From Mesorhizobium amorphae (lineage in GTDB: Bacteria; Pseudomonadota; Alphaproteobacteria; Rhizobiales; Rhizobiaceae), in assembly GCF_014843845.1 (NCBI RefSeq), contig NZ_JHQS01000131.1:81315-145314 (forward strand): a stretch of DNA of 64,000 nucleotides, in the 5' to 3' direction. Position numbers and translations under genes: made by a program. Below are positions 9,477 through 18,350 of the stretch, piece by piece. Numbering within the stretch: position 1 is the stretch's first letter; every line of letters starts with the position of its first letter. A model generated the notes under the pieces. It was not told where the DNA came from. It did no database searches and was given only the letters and a program-made list of their open reading frames with translations.

Positions 9477-9776
9477 TCAACCGAAGCGCAGCTTCATGCC
9501 GAGGATGGCGATTACGAACAGGAAGGTGACGCCATTGGCGAGGATGACCGGCCAGGAGCCGATCAACAGGCCGTAGAGCGTCCACAGTAAAACGCCGGTG
9601 GCGATCGAGCCGGTGGCGAACAGCGAGATGTCGCCGGCGCGGCGCTCGCGCGCCACCTTGGCGACCTGCTGAATCCAGCCAAGCGTGGTGATGAGCGCGG
9701 CCAGCGCGCCGATAATTTCGATCGTGGGATGCAAGATGGCGACTTTCGAAGAGGTACGGATTGTGCGGTGCACCAT
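9477..9776 (-). CDS. SemiSWEET / PQ-loop family small membrane protein
   Basis: The conserved core of about 85 residues contains three predicted membrane helices and a GWIQQVAKVARERR motif followed by GDISL, the signature of bacterial SemiSWEET half-transporters, with Gln in place of the Pro of the PQ motif. These dimerise to move sugars or related solutes across the inner membrane. The ATG at 9776 gives 99 residues; a TTG at 9734 would give 85, closer to the family length. Neither has a strong ribosome-binding site. Stand-alone gene; substrate unknown. Confidence 0.75.
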   Translation of the reverse strand: MVHRTIRTSSKVAILHPTIEIIGALAALITTLGWIQQVAKVARERRAGDISLFATGSIATGVLLWTLYGLLIGSWPVILANGVTFLFVIAILGMKLRFG

Positions 9777-10044
9777 ATGCCAGACCGGTCGAACCCTGGG
9801 AAGCAGCCAGTTTCGGCTGGCCCAAAGAACAGACCAATCCGGGGCGATCGCATCGCGGATCAACTCCAGGCTACCGGTTCTGGACCAAGCGGTCCGTGTT
9901 CCAAGGACGGGTGAGGGCACGCCGTTTCGGCAACGGCCTATGGTTTTCGCGAGGCGGCCACGCTATCCGTCACGAGGGGATGTTATGTGGTTGAACGAAA
10001 ATGAAGGCGCTTAGCCAAACCGCTTGAAGAGAAGAGGACAAGCC

Positions 10045-10671
10045 ATGCGAACGAGACTTGCGGCTGCAGCGCTTGCCGTGATCGTGTCTTGCGCCGGGCT
10101 GGCCCGCGCCGATGACCTGAAAGCCTTCAAGCTGACGATCGATGGCGTGGTGGTCGACATCGACCCCGGCGAGGACGTGGACGTGACCTTGCCAGGCGGC
10201 AAGACGAGCAAGGTGCGGACCGACCGTAATGACTTCGCCACCTTCTCCGGCGCCACTTTTTCCTTCGTTCATCCAAGCAACATTTCGATCACCAAGAGCG
10301 ATCTCAGCGACAGCATCACGCAGTATCTCATGGCCTCGGCCCTCGGCACGATCGTCTTGGTGCAGGAATATGACCAGATGAACCCGGTGTCTCTCAACCA
10401 GCTGATGCTGCATGAGATGACGAGGGAATCCGTTCAGGCGGGCGGAACTCTGACGCAGGAACCGACGACCCGCAAGCTCGCCGACGGCAAGGAACTGACC
10501 GGCGTCAAGGCCACCGTGAAGACACGCACCGACAGCGCCGACTTTGAGATCGTCGGCTTTGGCCTTGCCGATCAGGGGCTGCTGTTCATCACACGAATAG
10601 GCGATCAGGACGTTGCAACCGAAAAGCCGCTGATCGACAAGTTCTGGGAGAACCTCAAGGTCAAGCTGTAG
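10045..10671 (+). CDS. Exported protein of unknown function (208 aa)
   Basis: The ATG at 10045 follows AGAGGACA and begins a signal peptide (MRTRLAAAALAVIVSCAGLA, then RADD). The mature protein of about 185 residues has alternating strands and helices, with repeated threonine/aspartate-rich stretches and no known motif. It ends six bases before the end of the convergent gene at 10678. Periplasmic location is predicted; function is not recognised. Confidence 0.75.
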   Translation: MRTRLAAAALAVIVSCAGLARADDLKAFKLTIDGVVVDIDPGEDVDVTLPGGKTSKVRTDRNDFATFSGATFSFVHPSNISITKSDLSDSITQYLMASALGTIVLVQEYDQMNPVSLNQLMLHEMTRESVQAGGTLTQEPTTRKLADGKELTGVKATVKTRTDSADFEIVGFGLADQGLLFITRIGDQDVATEKPLIDKFWENLKVKL

Positions 10672-10677
10672 GAAGGA

Positions 10678-11193
10678 CTACAGTCCGCTCGGCATCATCC
10701 CCGCCAGCCAGTTTGCCGATCGCTTCGCCACGTCGACGGTCGCGGATGCGGCGCGGCTGAGATCGGTCTTGACCACGGCGTAGCCGGCCTTGGTGCGGTA
10801 GAGCACGGCGCGGCCGCCATCGACCGCCGCTTCATAGGCGACGGGCCTTGCGGCTTCCGTTTCCATCGCCGTCGCCGGCGACCCGACGGGAATGCTCGGC
10901 CTGTGACTGAGTTCAGGCGGCAGCGGGTCGCTCGCGGCTTGCCTCGGCGTCGTCAACTCGGGCCCTGAGGCTATCGCCGCCAACTCGGAGGACGGTACCG
11001 AACCCTTGGTGCGGCAAATGCCCGAGACCAGCGGATAGTTGAAATTCTTCTGGTGCAGCATCTGGCTTTTCATCGCCGCCTCGCAGTCGGCGATGGTCGC
11101 CCACTTGGCCGGCGTCTCGCCGATATATTCGCAAAGCTTGGCGTCGCAGTCGCAGCCGACGATGGTCATGGCGACAAGGGCGGTCTTGATCAC
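10678..11193 (-). CDS. Small secreted or membrane-anchored protein of unknown function
   Basis: The GTG at 11193 follows AAGGGAAG and gives 171 residues. The N-terminus (VIKTALVAMTIVGCDCDAK) is a short hydrophobic segment followed by a cysteine-rich stretch (CDCDAKLCEYI, later DCEAAM and ICRTK), compatible with an export signal and disulfides. The middle is Pro/Ala-rich and probably disordered; the C-terminus is again ordered (AVLYRTKAGYAVVKTDLS). No family is recognised. It is convergent with the exported protein gene at 10045. Confidence 0.65.
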   Translation of the reverse strand: MIKTALVAMTIVGCDCDAKLCEYIGETPAKWATIADCEAAMKSQMLHQKNFNYPLVSGICRTKGSVPSSELAAIASGPELTTPRQAASDPLPPELSHRPSIPVGSPATAMETEAARPVAYEAAVDGGRAVLYRTKAGYAVVKTDLSRAASATVDVAKRSANWLAGMMPSGL

Positions 11194-12009
11194 GGTCTTC
11201 CCTTTATGTTGCCTCCCCCACCAGCACCAATCGCTGCGGAACAAGGCGGGATTTGGCCGCGATTGTGAAATGTGCGTGACGGAATGTTTCTAAGATGCCG
11301 GCTGTGACCGAAAAACGTCAGCAATCGTAGACGGGCGTGAAATCCGCGTAGAGCCAGGAGCCAAAAAACAGTCGGCGCTGGGATTTCTCCCAGCGCCTCC
11401 CTGTCAGATCAGGACACGGTCACGGCAGCAACTTCCGCAAAGTCATCGCGCCAAGCCGGCCTTGATTTTGACGGTCCTGCCAGTCACCACCCGAGGGCAG
11501 TGTCCGTTCCGGACCACGCCGATCTCCACCCTTGCGAGCTTCGCCCAGCGTGCCATCGAAGGTTTCCGTCCTTCATGGCAGCATCGGTCCGCCGTCGGCG
11601 TTCGCACGCTTTCCGCGGCCCCGTAGGTCTCGGCTTCCGTCCCTCTAGCAGGCAAGCCTGCTATCGCTCAGGGCCGTACGGGCCTCAGGAAATCCGCCTT
11701 TTCGCTTTGCCTTTCGGCTTGACGATCGGTAGCCGCCTGAGATGGGTTGAACGTACGCCGGGTAAGTGTCCGGGGGAACCGCCCTGGGCCTGTGGATAGC
11801 GGGATTATCGGGGACCAAGCGCGGCGGCGAAGCATTTTCTCGATGGATCGCCGTGATCGGCGAAATGCGGTGACCCGGCCTTGTTTTGCCCTGATCGCGC
11901 GTCGCTGGACATTCGGCGCTTGCTCCGCAAGGCAGCGCGGGCTTCAATGCCGGCAAAGTAGTCGAGACGCAAGCACTGAAGCGTCTCCGATGGCCTTTGG
12001 GGAGGTTGC
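11194..12009. other. 816-bp stretch without a convincing gene
   Basis: Short open frames occur on both strands, but none has a ribosome-binding site or recognisable product. Visible structure: a 10-bp hairpin with GAAA loop (11375-11398, minus strand) followed by T6, and a perfect 8-bp inverted repeat TAGCAGGC/GCCTGCTA at 11646-11663. A minus-strand frame ending WRDDFAEVAAVTVS stops just before the hairpin but is interrupted upstream, so a decayed gene ending at this terminator is possible. Confidence 0.4.
11364..11398 (-). terminator. Orphan intrinsic terminator with GNRA loop
   Basis: On the minus strand GGCGCTGGGA and TCCCAGCGCC pair perfectly (10 bp) around a GAAA tetraloop; five bases later come six T (11369-11364). 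It lies far from any recognised minus-strand gene, so it may end an undetected RNA or a decayed gene between 11400 and 11700. Confidence 0.5.
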
Positions 12010-12948
12010 TTGAAAGTCGGGGTGGTTCTCAATCCGATTGCCGGCGGCGGCAGGCTGAAGCGGCATTGGGCGGAGGTCGCGGCATCGCTGAAAAAGCATT
12101 TCGGCGATTTCGAGCTGCGCGAAACCCAGGCCGAGGGCGATGCCGAAAGGCTGGCGCTCGACCTCGCCGCCAGCGGCTTCGATCTGGTGATCGCGGCTGG
12201 CGGCGACGGCACCGCCAGCGAGGTCGCCGATGGCCTGTTGCAGGCGTTCGACGAAACCGGCCGCACGACCGAGCTTGGCCTGCTGCCCTGCGGCACCGGC
12301 ATCGATTTCGCCCGCGGGCTCGGCCTGCCGCGCGAGATCGATGCGACGCTCAGGCAGATTGCCGAGGCCAAGCCGCGCAAGGTCGATGCCGGGCGCATCT
12401 GCTACATCGACGATCATGGCGCGCTGGCCAGCCGCCATTTCATCAACATCGCCAGCCTCGGCATGTCGGGCGCTACCGACCGCGCGGTCAACGCCGACAA
12501 GCGCAAGGGCAGGGTCTCGGCCAAGGCGCTGTTTTTCTGGCGCACCGTGGTGGAGTTCGTCCGCTATCGGTTCCAGGATGTCAGGATCACCGTCGACGAT
12601 GGCACTCCGGTCGAGGCGCGCATGGCGCTGGTGGCGGTGGCCAATGGCAAGTTCTTCGGCGGCGGCATGATGATCGCGCCGGATGCCGAACTGGACGATG
12701 CGCAGTTCGACATCGTCATCCTGCGGGCGGCGAGCAAGCTGCAGCTGATCCGGGATATCAGGCTGCTCTATGGCGGGCGGCACCGCAACCATCCGGCAAT
12801 TACCATTCTGCGCGGCAGGAAAGTGGTTGTGGAGCCGCTCGGCGATGTGGAAAAGAACGGCGCGCTGGTCGACATCGACGGCGAGTCGCCTGGGCGCATC
12901 CCCGCTACCTTCGAGATCCTGCCCGGCGCGCTGACCTTAAGGTATTGA
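12010..12948 (+). CDS. Diacylglycerol/sphingosine kinase-like lipid kinase (YegS/BmrU type)
   Basis: The TTG start at 12010 sits 4 bases after GGGGAGG and gives 312 residues. The N-terminal DAGK catalytic domain shows NPIAGGG (about 8-14), the nucleotide-binding AAGGDGTASEV (about 62-73) and LPCGTGIDFARGLGLP (about 92-107). The C-terminal half carries VANGKFFGGGMMIAPDAELDD and a final DIDGE strand, both family hallmarks. Members phosphorylate diacylglycerol or related lipids at the inner membrane. Stand-alone, convergent with the dehydrogenase gene at 13041. Confidence 0.9.
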   Translation: MKVGVVLNPIAGGGRLKRHWAEVAASLKKHFGDFELRETQAEGDAERLALDLAASGFDLVIAAGGDGTASEVADGLLQAFDETGRTTELGLLPCGTGIDFARGLGLPREIDATLRQIAEAKPRKVDAGRICYIDDHGALASRHFINIASLGMSGATDRAVNADKRKGRVSAKALFFWRTVVEFVRYRFQDVRITVDDGTPVEARMALVAVANGKFFGGGMMIAPDAELDDAQFDIVILRAASKLQLIRDIRLLYGGRHRNHPAITILRGRKVVVEPLGDVEKNGALVDIDGESPGRIPATFEILPGALTLRY

Positions 12949-13040
12949 GTCAGGCGGCTAAGGAATTGATTCAGGCCGTTGCGGGTATGAATCCGGCGAC
13001 CCGCTCAATGCTCTGAAATCGCTTGCAAAAATTGGCCGCC

Positions 13041-13958
13041 TCAGATTTCCCGCTTTGCGGGAAAACCGGGGGCACGCAGCTCGGTGCCCACCGCATCCTC
13101 GAGCAGTTTGACGATCTGGGTCGACCAGGCGGTGCCGCCATAGGCTTGCTTGCCCTGTTCGAAAATCGCGTTGACACGGGCCGCGAGATCGAGCGGCACG
13201 CCCAATGTCTCGCCCATGTCGAGCGCGAAGCCGAGGTCCTTCAGCGCCAGGTCCATGGTGAAGCCGATGTCGTAGGAGCCGTTAAGCACCAGCTGGCTTT
13301 CGGTCTCGTGGACGAAGCTGTTGCCGGAGGAAGCGACGATGGCGTGATAGGACTGGGCAAGGTCGAGCCCGCCCTGCTTGGCCAACATTAACGCCTCGCC
13401 GGCGGCGACGAGATGGATGAAGGCCAGCATGTTGGTGATGACCTTGATGACTGCCGCCGAGCCGATCGGCCCCATCAGAAACGACTTCGCGCACATCGCC
13501 TCGATGGCCGGTCGGTGGCGCGCGTAGAGTGCCGGATCGCCGCCGACCAGCGCAGTGATCTTGCCGACGGCGGCCAGATGCACGCCGCCGGTGACCGGGC
13601 ACTCCAGCGTCTCGACGCCTTTTGCCGAAGCGAGCGCGGCCAGGCGCACGATCTCGTCGCGACCATTGGTCGACATCTCGATCCAGGTACCGCCTTTGGG
13701 CAGGCCTTCGAGCAATCCGTCGGAACCCGCCAGCACTGCTTCACTGACCTTGGGCGAGGGCAGGCATGTGATGGCGTTGCCGGCGCGAGCGGCGGCCTCT
13801 GCGGGGCTCTTGGCAGCAACGGCGCCGAGGGTCACGAGGCGCTCGACGGCGGCCGGATCGTGGTCGAAGACGGTGACGGCGAAGCCGTTGCGCAGAAGGC
13901 TGGCGGCAAGGTTGCCGCCGAGATGGCCGAGGCCGATGAAGGCGTAGCTTTCGTTCAC
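13041..13958 (-). CDS. NAD-dependent beta-hydroxyacid dehydrogenase (3-hydroxyisobutyrate dehydrogenase family)
   Basis: The GTG at 13958 starts a 305-residue protein (NESYAFIGLGHLGGNLAASL). It has the N-terminal Rossmann motif GLGHLGGN (about 9-16), the substrate-binding CPVTGG (120-125) and the catalytic lysine in IKVITN (K172), followed by the all-helical dimerisation domain. Family members oxidise beta-hydroxyacids such as 3-hydroxyisobutyrate or tartronate semialdehyde. The start overlaps the stop of the dehydratase gene by four bases, so it is the third gene of the operon 16779-13041. The substrate is probably a sugar-acid derivative handled by its partners; that is inference. Confidence 0.9.
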   Translation of the reverse strand: MNESYAFIGLGHLGGNLAASLLRNGFAVTVFDHDPAAVERLVTLGAVAAKSPAEAAARAGNAITCLPSPKVSEAVLAGSDGLLEGLPKGGTWIEMSTNGRDEIVRLAALASAKGVETLECPVTGGVHLAAVGKITALVGGDPALYARHRPAIEAMCAKSFLMGPIGSAAVIKVITNMLAFIHLVAAGEALMLAKQGGLDLAQSYHAIVASSGNSFVHETESQLVLNGSYDIGFTMDLALKDLGFALDMGETLGVPLDLAARVNAIFEQGKQAYGGTAWSTQIVKLLEDAVGTELRAPGFPAKREI

Positions 13959-15166
13959 GGCATCAACGGCGTCTGCATCATCTGCAGATGCAGGTCCTTG
14001 CCGCCATAGGGATGCGCCTCGCAGACCGCCTCGTCGAGCTCGACGCCGAGACCGGGCTCCTTCGACGGGATGACGTTGCCATCCTGCCATTCGATCTTCT
14101 TCTTCAGCAACGTGGCGTGAAAACCGTCCCACTGCTTCAGCGATTCCAGGATGAGGAAGTTGGGCAGCGTCACGGCGAGCTGGATGTTGGCGGCGCCGAC
14201 GATTGGCCCGCAATAGCAGTGCGGCGCGATCTGGATGTGGTAGGCCTCGGCCATGGCGGCGATCTTCTTGGTCTCGAGGATGCCGCCGGAGCGGCCGAGG
14301 TCGGGCTGCAGGATGGTGGCGGCGCGGTTCTCGATGACGCGGGCGAATTCGAACTTGGTCGTCAGCCGCTCGCCGGTGGCGATCGGGATGCAGGTGCCGC
14401 GAGCGACCTGCGCCATCACCTCGGGCATGTCCGGCGGCACCGGCTCTTCGAACCAGAGGGGATCGTAGGGTTCGATGGCGCGGGCGAGCCGCAGCGCGCC
14501 CGAGGCGGTGAACTGGCCGTGCGTCCCGAACAGGATGTCGGCGCGCGTGCCGACCGCCTCGCGGATCGCCTTGATCATGCGGGCGGAGAGATCGATGTCG
14601 ACGAGGCGCGGCTGGTGGCCGTCGAAGGCGGTGTAGGGACCGGCCGGGTCGAGCTTGACCGCGTTGAAGCCCTGCTCGACATATGCGAGCGCACAGGCGG
14701 CGGCCAGGTCCGGATCGTTGTAGACGTTCTTGCCGCGCGCATCCTCGGAGTGCACGCTGCCGGTGTGCGGATAGAGGTAGGTGTAGGAGCGCAGCGTCTC
14801 GTGCACCTGGCCGCCAAGCAGCTTGTAGACCGGCTTGTTGGCCTCCTTGCCAATGATGTCCCAGCAGGCCATTTCGAGCGCCGAGAAACAGCCCATGCCG
14901 GACACGTCGGGGCGCTGGGTGAAGCCGGACGAATAGGCGCGGCGGAAGAAATTCTCGATGTCGTGCGGATCGCGGCCGACGAGATAGCGCTCGGCCATGT
15001 CCTCGATCATCTTCGCCGTCACATGGCCGGAGAAGGTGGCGTTGTAGGCCTCGCCATAGCCGACGACGCCGCTATCGGTGGTGAGCTTGACGAAGATGAA
15101 ATATTTGCCGCCGATACCGGGCGGTGGGTTGCCGACAACCCAGGTCTTGACGTCGGTGATCTTCAT
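13955..15166 (-). CDS. Enolase-superfamily (mandelate racemase type) sugar-acid dehydratase
   Basis: 403 residues from the ATG at 15166. The N-terminal capping domain is followed by a TIM barrel with KLDPAGP (about 171), FGTHGQ (about 213), the metal ligands in WFEEPVPPD (E240) and ATGERLTTK (E266), and APHCYCGP (H315). This is the pattern of acid-sugar dehydratases; the usual first-ligand Asp appears as GTHG, as in one rhizobial subgroup. The precise substrate cannot be read from sequence. It overlaps both neighbours by four bases, forming a tight operon with a GMC oxidoreductase and a beta-hydroxyacid dehydrogenase. Confidence 0.9.
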   Translation of the reverse strand: MKITDVKTWVVGNPPPGIGGKYFIFVKLTTDSGVVGYGEAYNATFSGHVTAKMIEDMAERYLVGRDPHDIENFFRRAYSSGFTQRPDVSGMGCFSALEMACWDIIGKEANKPVYKLLGGQVHETLRSYTYLYPHTGSVHSEDARGKNVYNDPDLAAACALAYVEQGFNAVKLDPAGPYTAFDGHQPRLVDIDLSARMIKAIREAVGTRADILFGTHGQFTASGALRLARAIEPYDPLWFEEPVPPDMPEVMAQVARGTCIPIATGERLTTKFEFARVIENRAATILQPDLGRSGGILETKKIAAMAEAYHIQIAPHCYCGPIVGAANIQLAVTLPNFLILESLKQWDGFHATLLKKKIEWQDGNVIPSKEPGLGVELDEAVCEAHPYGGKDLHLQMMQTPLMP

Positions 15167-16779
15167 TTCTGATCCTCCAGAACAAGTTCGGCGCCCTTCC
15201 ATCCGGTCAGGATGGAGGCGGCGTTGGTGTTGCCGGTGATGTTGTCAGGAAAGATCGACGCGTCGATGACGCGCAAGCCTTCGAGGCCATGCACCTTGAG
15301 GCGCGGGTCGACCACGGCGCGCGCGGCGTCCGGCCCCATGCGGCAGGTCGACACCGGATGGTAGACGGTGCCCGAGCGCTTTCGGAAATCCTGAATTAGA
15401 TCGGCGTCCGAAGTGATTGAGGGGCCGGGCAAAACCTCTTCCTCGATGATCTCGGCCATGGCCGGCATCGAGGCGATTTTGCGCACGAACTTCACCGCCG
15501 CCAGCATTTCGTCGACATCGGCATTGGTCGAATAGGCGTTGGCGGTGATCCGCGGATAGTCGCGCGGATTCTTCGAACGGATCATGATCTCGCCGCGGCT
15601 CGACGGACGGCAGTTGGACAGGCCGATGGAAAAGCCCGGCCAAGGGTCGGGCGTCAGGATCGGGCGCTCGCCGCTCTTCGGAATGACGGTCGAGAAAGCC
15701 TGGAAATAGAGCTGCATGTTGGGGCGAGCAGCGGTCGGGTCGGTGCGGAAGAAGCCGCCGGCATTGTTCATCGACAGCGACAGCGGTCCGGAGCGCAACA
15801 AGATGTATTGCATGCCGACCATGAGCTTGCCCCACCATGGGCGCAGGACTTGGTTGAGCGTCGGCAGCCTGCCCTTGAAAGTGTAGTTGATGCCGACATG
15901 GTCCTGCAGGTTCGCGCCGACATTCTCGTTGGCGTGAACGATCGGAATGTCCAGCCCCTTGAGCAGTGTCGAGGGGCCGATGCCGGAGAGCTGCAGCAAT
16001 TGCGGCGAGTTGATCGAGCCGCCCGACAGGATCACTTCGCGGCCGGCGCGCGCAGTCCTGGTCTCGCCGTTCTGCTGATATTCGACGCCAACGGCGCGCT
16101 TGCCTTCGAACAGGATCCTGGTCACCAGCGCATTCGTCTCGACACCGACGTTCTTGCGCTTCATTGCCGGGCGCAGGAAGGCGCGGGCGGCCGACATGCG
16201 GCGTCCGTTCCTTGTGGTGATCTGATAGATGCCGACGCCTTCCTGGGCAGCACCGTTGAAATCGGGATTGAGTGGCAGGCCGGCCTGCTGGCCGGCGGCG
16301 AGATAGCGCCGAGTCAGAGGGTGGACGGCGTTCGTGCAGTCGGTGATGTGCAAGGGACCACCGACGCCGCGCCATGTGTCGGCGCCGGCCTCATTGTCCT
16401 CCAGTGCCTTGAAGGCCGGCAGGAGATCGTCGTAGCCCCAGCCGGGATTGCCGGCGGCTGCCCAGGCGTCGAAATCCTCGCGCGCGCCCCTGATATACAC
16501 CATGGCGTTGATCGAGCTGGAACCGCCCAAAAGCTTGCCGCGCGGCCAGTGGTCGGCATTGCCGGCGAGGCCGGGGTCCGGCTCGGCCTTGTAGTTCCAG
16601 TTGACCACGGGATCGAAGAAGGTCTTGCCGTAGCCAAGTGGCATCTGCACGTAGAAGCGCCTATCGGTGCCGCCGGCCTCGAGCACCAGCACCGAGAAGC
16701 GGCCCGAAGCCGACAGTTTCTCCGCCAGGACCGAGCCGGCCGAGCCGGAGCCGACGATGATGAAGTCATAGGTCTGCAT
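15163..16779 (-). CDS. GMC-family FAD-dependent oxidoreductase (choline/alcohol dehydrogenase-like)
   Basis: 538 residues from the ATG at 16779. The FAD-binding VGSGSAGSVLAEKL is at residues 9-22; the first GMC signature GKLLGGSSSINAMVYIRG is near 85-105 and the second VILSGGSINSPQLLQLSGIG near 250-270. Near the C-terminus the catalytic His is in VYHPVSTCRMG and the Asn in NTNAASILTGWKG. Such enzymes oxidise primary alcohols or polyols; the choline-specific betaine genes are absent here, so a sugar alcohol or aldonate is as likely as choline. First gene of the operon; divergent from the thioesterase at 16991. Confidence 0.92.
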   Translation of the reverse strand: MQTYDFIIVGSGSAGSVLAEKLSASGRFSVLVLEAGGTDRRFYVQMPLGYGKTFFDPVVNWNYKAEPDPGLAGNADHWPRGKLLGGSSSINAMVYIRGAREDFDAWAAAGNPGWGYDDLLPAFKALEDNEAGADTWRGVGGPLHITDCTNAVHPLTRRYLAAGQQAGLPLNPDFNGAAQEGVGIYQITTRNGRRMSAARAFLRPAMKRKNVGVETNALVTRILFEGKRAVGVEYQQNGETRTARAGREVILSGGSINSPQLLQLSGIGPSTLLKGLDIPIVHANENVGANLQDHVGINYTFKGRLPTLNQVLRPWWGKLMVGMQYILLRSGPLSLSMNNAGGFFRTDPTAARPNMQLYFQAFSTVIPKSGERPILTPDPWPGFSIGLSNCRPSSRGEIMIRSKNPRDYPRITANAYSTNADVDEMLAAVKFVRKIASMPAMAEIIEEEVLPGPSITSDADLIQDFRKRSGTVYHPVSTCRMGPDAARAVVDPRLKVHGLEGLRVIDASIFPDNITGNTNAASILTGWKGAELVLEDQK

Positions 16780-16990
16780 GATGGGTTGGGCGGCTCCGGA
16801 ATTTCAGGCCGCAGCCTAGACGTGGCGGCGTTCCAAAGTCGCCGGGCGTTCCGGCATTCCTTGTGAAAAAAGCGACCGCTACCGGGACGTGCTTTTCGCA
16901 ATGACTGGCACTTGCGACATTTCGAGCGCGTTGACGCCTCGACGGCATGCCGATACGTGATTGGGCCTGCTATCTTGAGGGGATCTCCGC

Positions 16991-17386
16991 ATGGTGCATT
17001 ACGCTGACGGACGGCCGATCGGCGATCTGACGTTGAGGACGCTGGCCATGCCTTCGGATGCCAATGCGGCGGGCGACATTTTCGGCGGCTGGGTGATGGC
17101 GCAGATGGACCTGGCCTGCGGCATCCGTGCCGCCGAGCGCGCCAAGGGTCGGGTGGTCACCGCGGCGGTGAAGGAAATGTCGTTCGCCAAGGCGATGAAG
17201 ATCGGCGACACGCTGTGCATCTATACGCATGTCGAGCGCGTCGGCCGCACCTCGATGACGCTCAAGGTCGAAGCCTGGGCGCAGCGCTACCTCTCCGACC
17301 TGATGGAGAAGGTCACCCATGCCGATTTCGTCATGGTGGCGCTGGACGGCGAGGGCAAGCCGAAGGCGGTTCCGGCGGAAGGCTGA
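16991..17386 (+). CDS. Acyl-CoA thioesterase, YciA-like hot-dog fold
   Basis: 131 residues. The protein has the YciA/BFIT pattern: MPSDANAAGDIFGGWVMAQM (catalytic Asn/Asp region on the central helix, about 20-39), then TAAVKEMSFAKAMKIGD and a C-terminal strand THADFVMVALD. Such hexameric enzymes hydrolyse short- to medium-chain acyl-CoAs in the cytoplasm. Monocistronic and divergent from the GMC oxidoreductase, with about 210 bp between them. No specific link to the neighbouring operon is evident. Confidence 0.92.
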   Translation: MVHYADGRPIGDLTLRTLAMPSDANAAGDIFGGWVMAQMDLACGIRAAERAKGRVVTAAVKEMSFAKAMKIGDTLCIYTHVERVGRTSMTLKVEAWAQRYLSDLMEKVTHADFVMVALDGEGKPKAVPAEG

Positions 17387-17888
17387 CCGGCGCGATTTTC
17401 GCAGATTCCCGACGATGGCAAGCTCCTGCCGGCCGTCGCCAATGGCGACCTCCGTGCGAGTCCTGGCGTGCTGCCTGCGAATGCGGCGAGAGCAGGGCGG
17501 CGCGGCCGGAAGACAATGCGTCAACACATGCTGAACGGTGCTGTTGTGGGTGCTTTTGCGACCCTGGCCTGACAGCCCGGTGCGACATCCATCGGCATGG
17601 TTCCAGGGAGTCGATGCGGGCGCAAGTGGGCATCGGAGAATTGCGCCACATTCGGTAGCCGGCCAAGTGCCTGACTGCATCCGTGGTGCCGTCTGATGCA
17701 TCTGCGGGACCGCTGCGTGGCCGCCATGATCAGAGAGCAATGCCTCTGCCGATCCGCGGAAATTGCTTGATCCGAAATCGATCCGGGAGCCGGCCGGTTC
17801 AAAAAAAAATTCCGCAGCGACAGACGCGACTGCAGCAGCAGGGTGCATCACTTGAATAGGGTGGAGAACTTCTTGCAATGCAAGGGTT
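17387..17888. other. 500-bp gene-free stretch
   Basis: No frame here has a plausible start and product on either strand. An A9 run lies near 17805. I see no clear terminator, repeat or RNA gene. Confidence 0.4.
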
Positions 17889-18296
17889 TCAGGCGTGCAT
17901 CCCGTCGAACTTTTCGCGTGCCGCCCTGACGCGATCGGTGTTCCTGCGTGCCCATTCGCCGAGCGCGCTGACTGGGACAAGCAGCTCGTGGCCAAGCTCG
18001 GTCAGCTCGTAGTCGACACGCGGCGGGATGGTCGGAAACACGGTGCGGGTGACGAAGCCGTCGCGCTCCAGCCCGCGCAAAGTGGTGGTCAGCATCTTCT
18101 GCGAAATGCCGCCCACGGCGCTACGCAATTCGTTGAAGCGCAGCGGTCCGTCGCCGAGCTTGCCGACGACGAGCACGGTCCATTTGTCGCCGACACGCTG
18201 CAGGATTTCCGAGATGGCGCGGCAATCCTCGGAGCGGTGTGGGTGCCTCAGTAACAAAAAAGTGCCTCCTTGCGCTTGGCGCGGACAGTCACTCAT
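17889..18296 (-). CDS. HxlR-family winged-helix transcriptional regulator
   Basis: 135 residues from the ATG at 18296. The HxlR core is clear: a cysteine near the N-terminus in SEDCRAISEIL, then DKWTVLVVGKLGDGPLRFNEL, the recognition helix region GGISQKMLTTTLRGLERDG, and the wing VFPTIPPRVDYELTELG. HxlR proteins are dimers that sense reactive electrophiles, quinones or oxidants. It is divergent from an NADPH-dependent FMN reductase at 18351, with a perfect palindrome at 18305-18321 between them, so it very likely represses that gene. Confidence 0.92.
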   Translation of the reverse strand: MSDCPRQAQGGTFLLLRHPHRSEDCRAISEILQRVGDKWTVLVVGKLGDGPLRFNELRSAVGGISQKMLTTTLRGLERDGFVTRTVFPTIPPRVDYELTELGHELLVPVSALGEWARRNTDRVRAAREKFDGMHA

Positions 18297-18304
18297 ATAT
18301 CTCA

Positions 18305-18321
18305 GGTATCTAAACGATACC
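18305..18321. promoter_or_regulatory. Probable HxlR operator
   Basis: GGTATC-TAAAC-GATACC is a perfect 6-bp inverted repeat with a 5-base spacer, placed between the divergent starts at 18296 and 18351. Its size and position fit a winged-helix dimer site controlling both genes. Confidence 0.65.
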
Positions 18322-18350
18322 ACTATTTCCTGCATGGAGAGCCTCCCAAC

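Noticed and set aside
11443..11956. Two minus-strand open frames (70 and 103 codons)
   Set aside because: Odd composition, no ribosome-binding site and no family resemblance; treated as non-coding.
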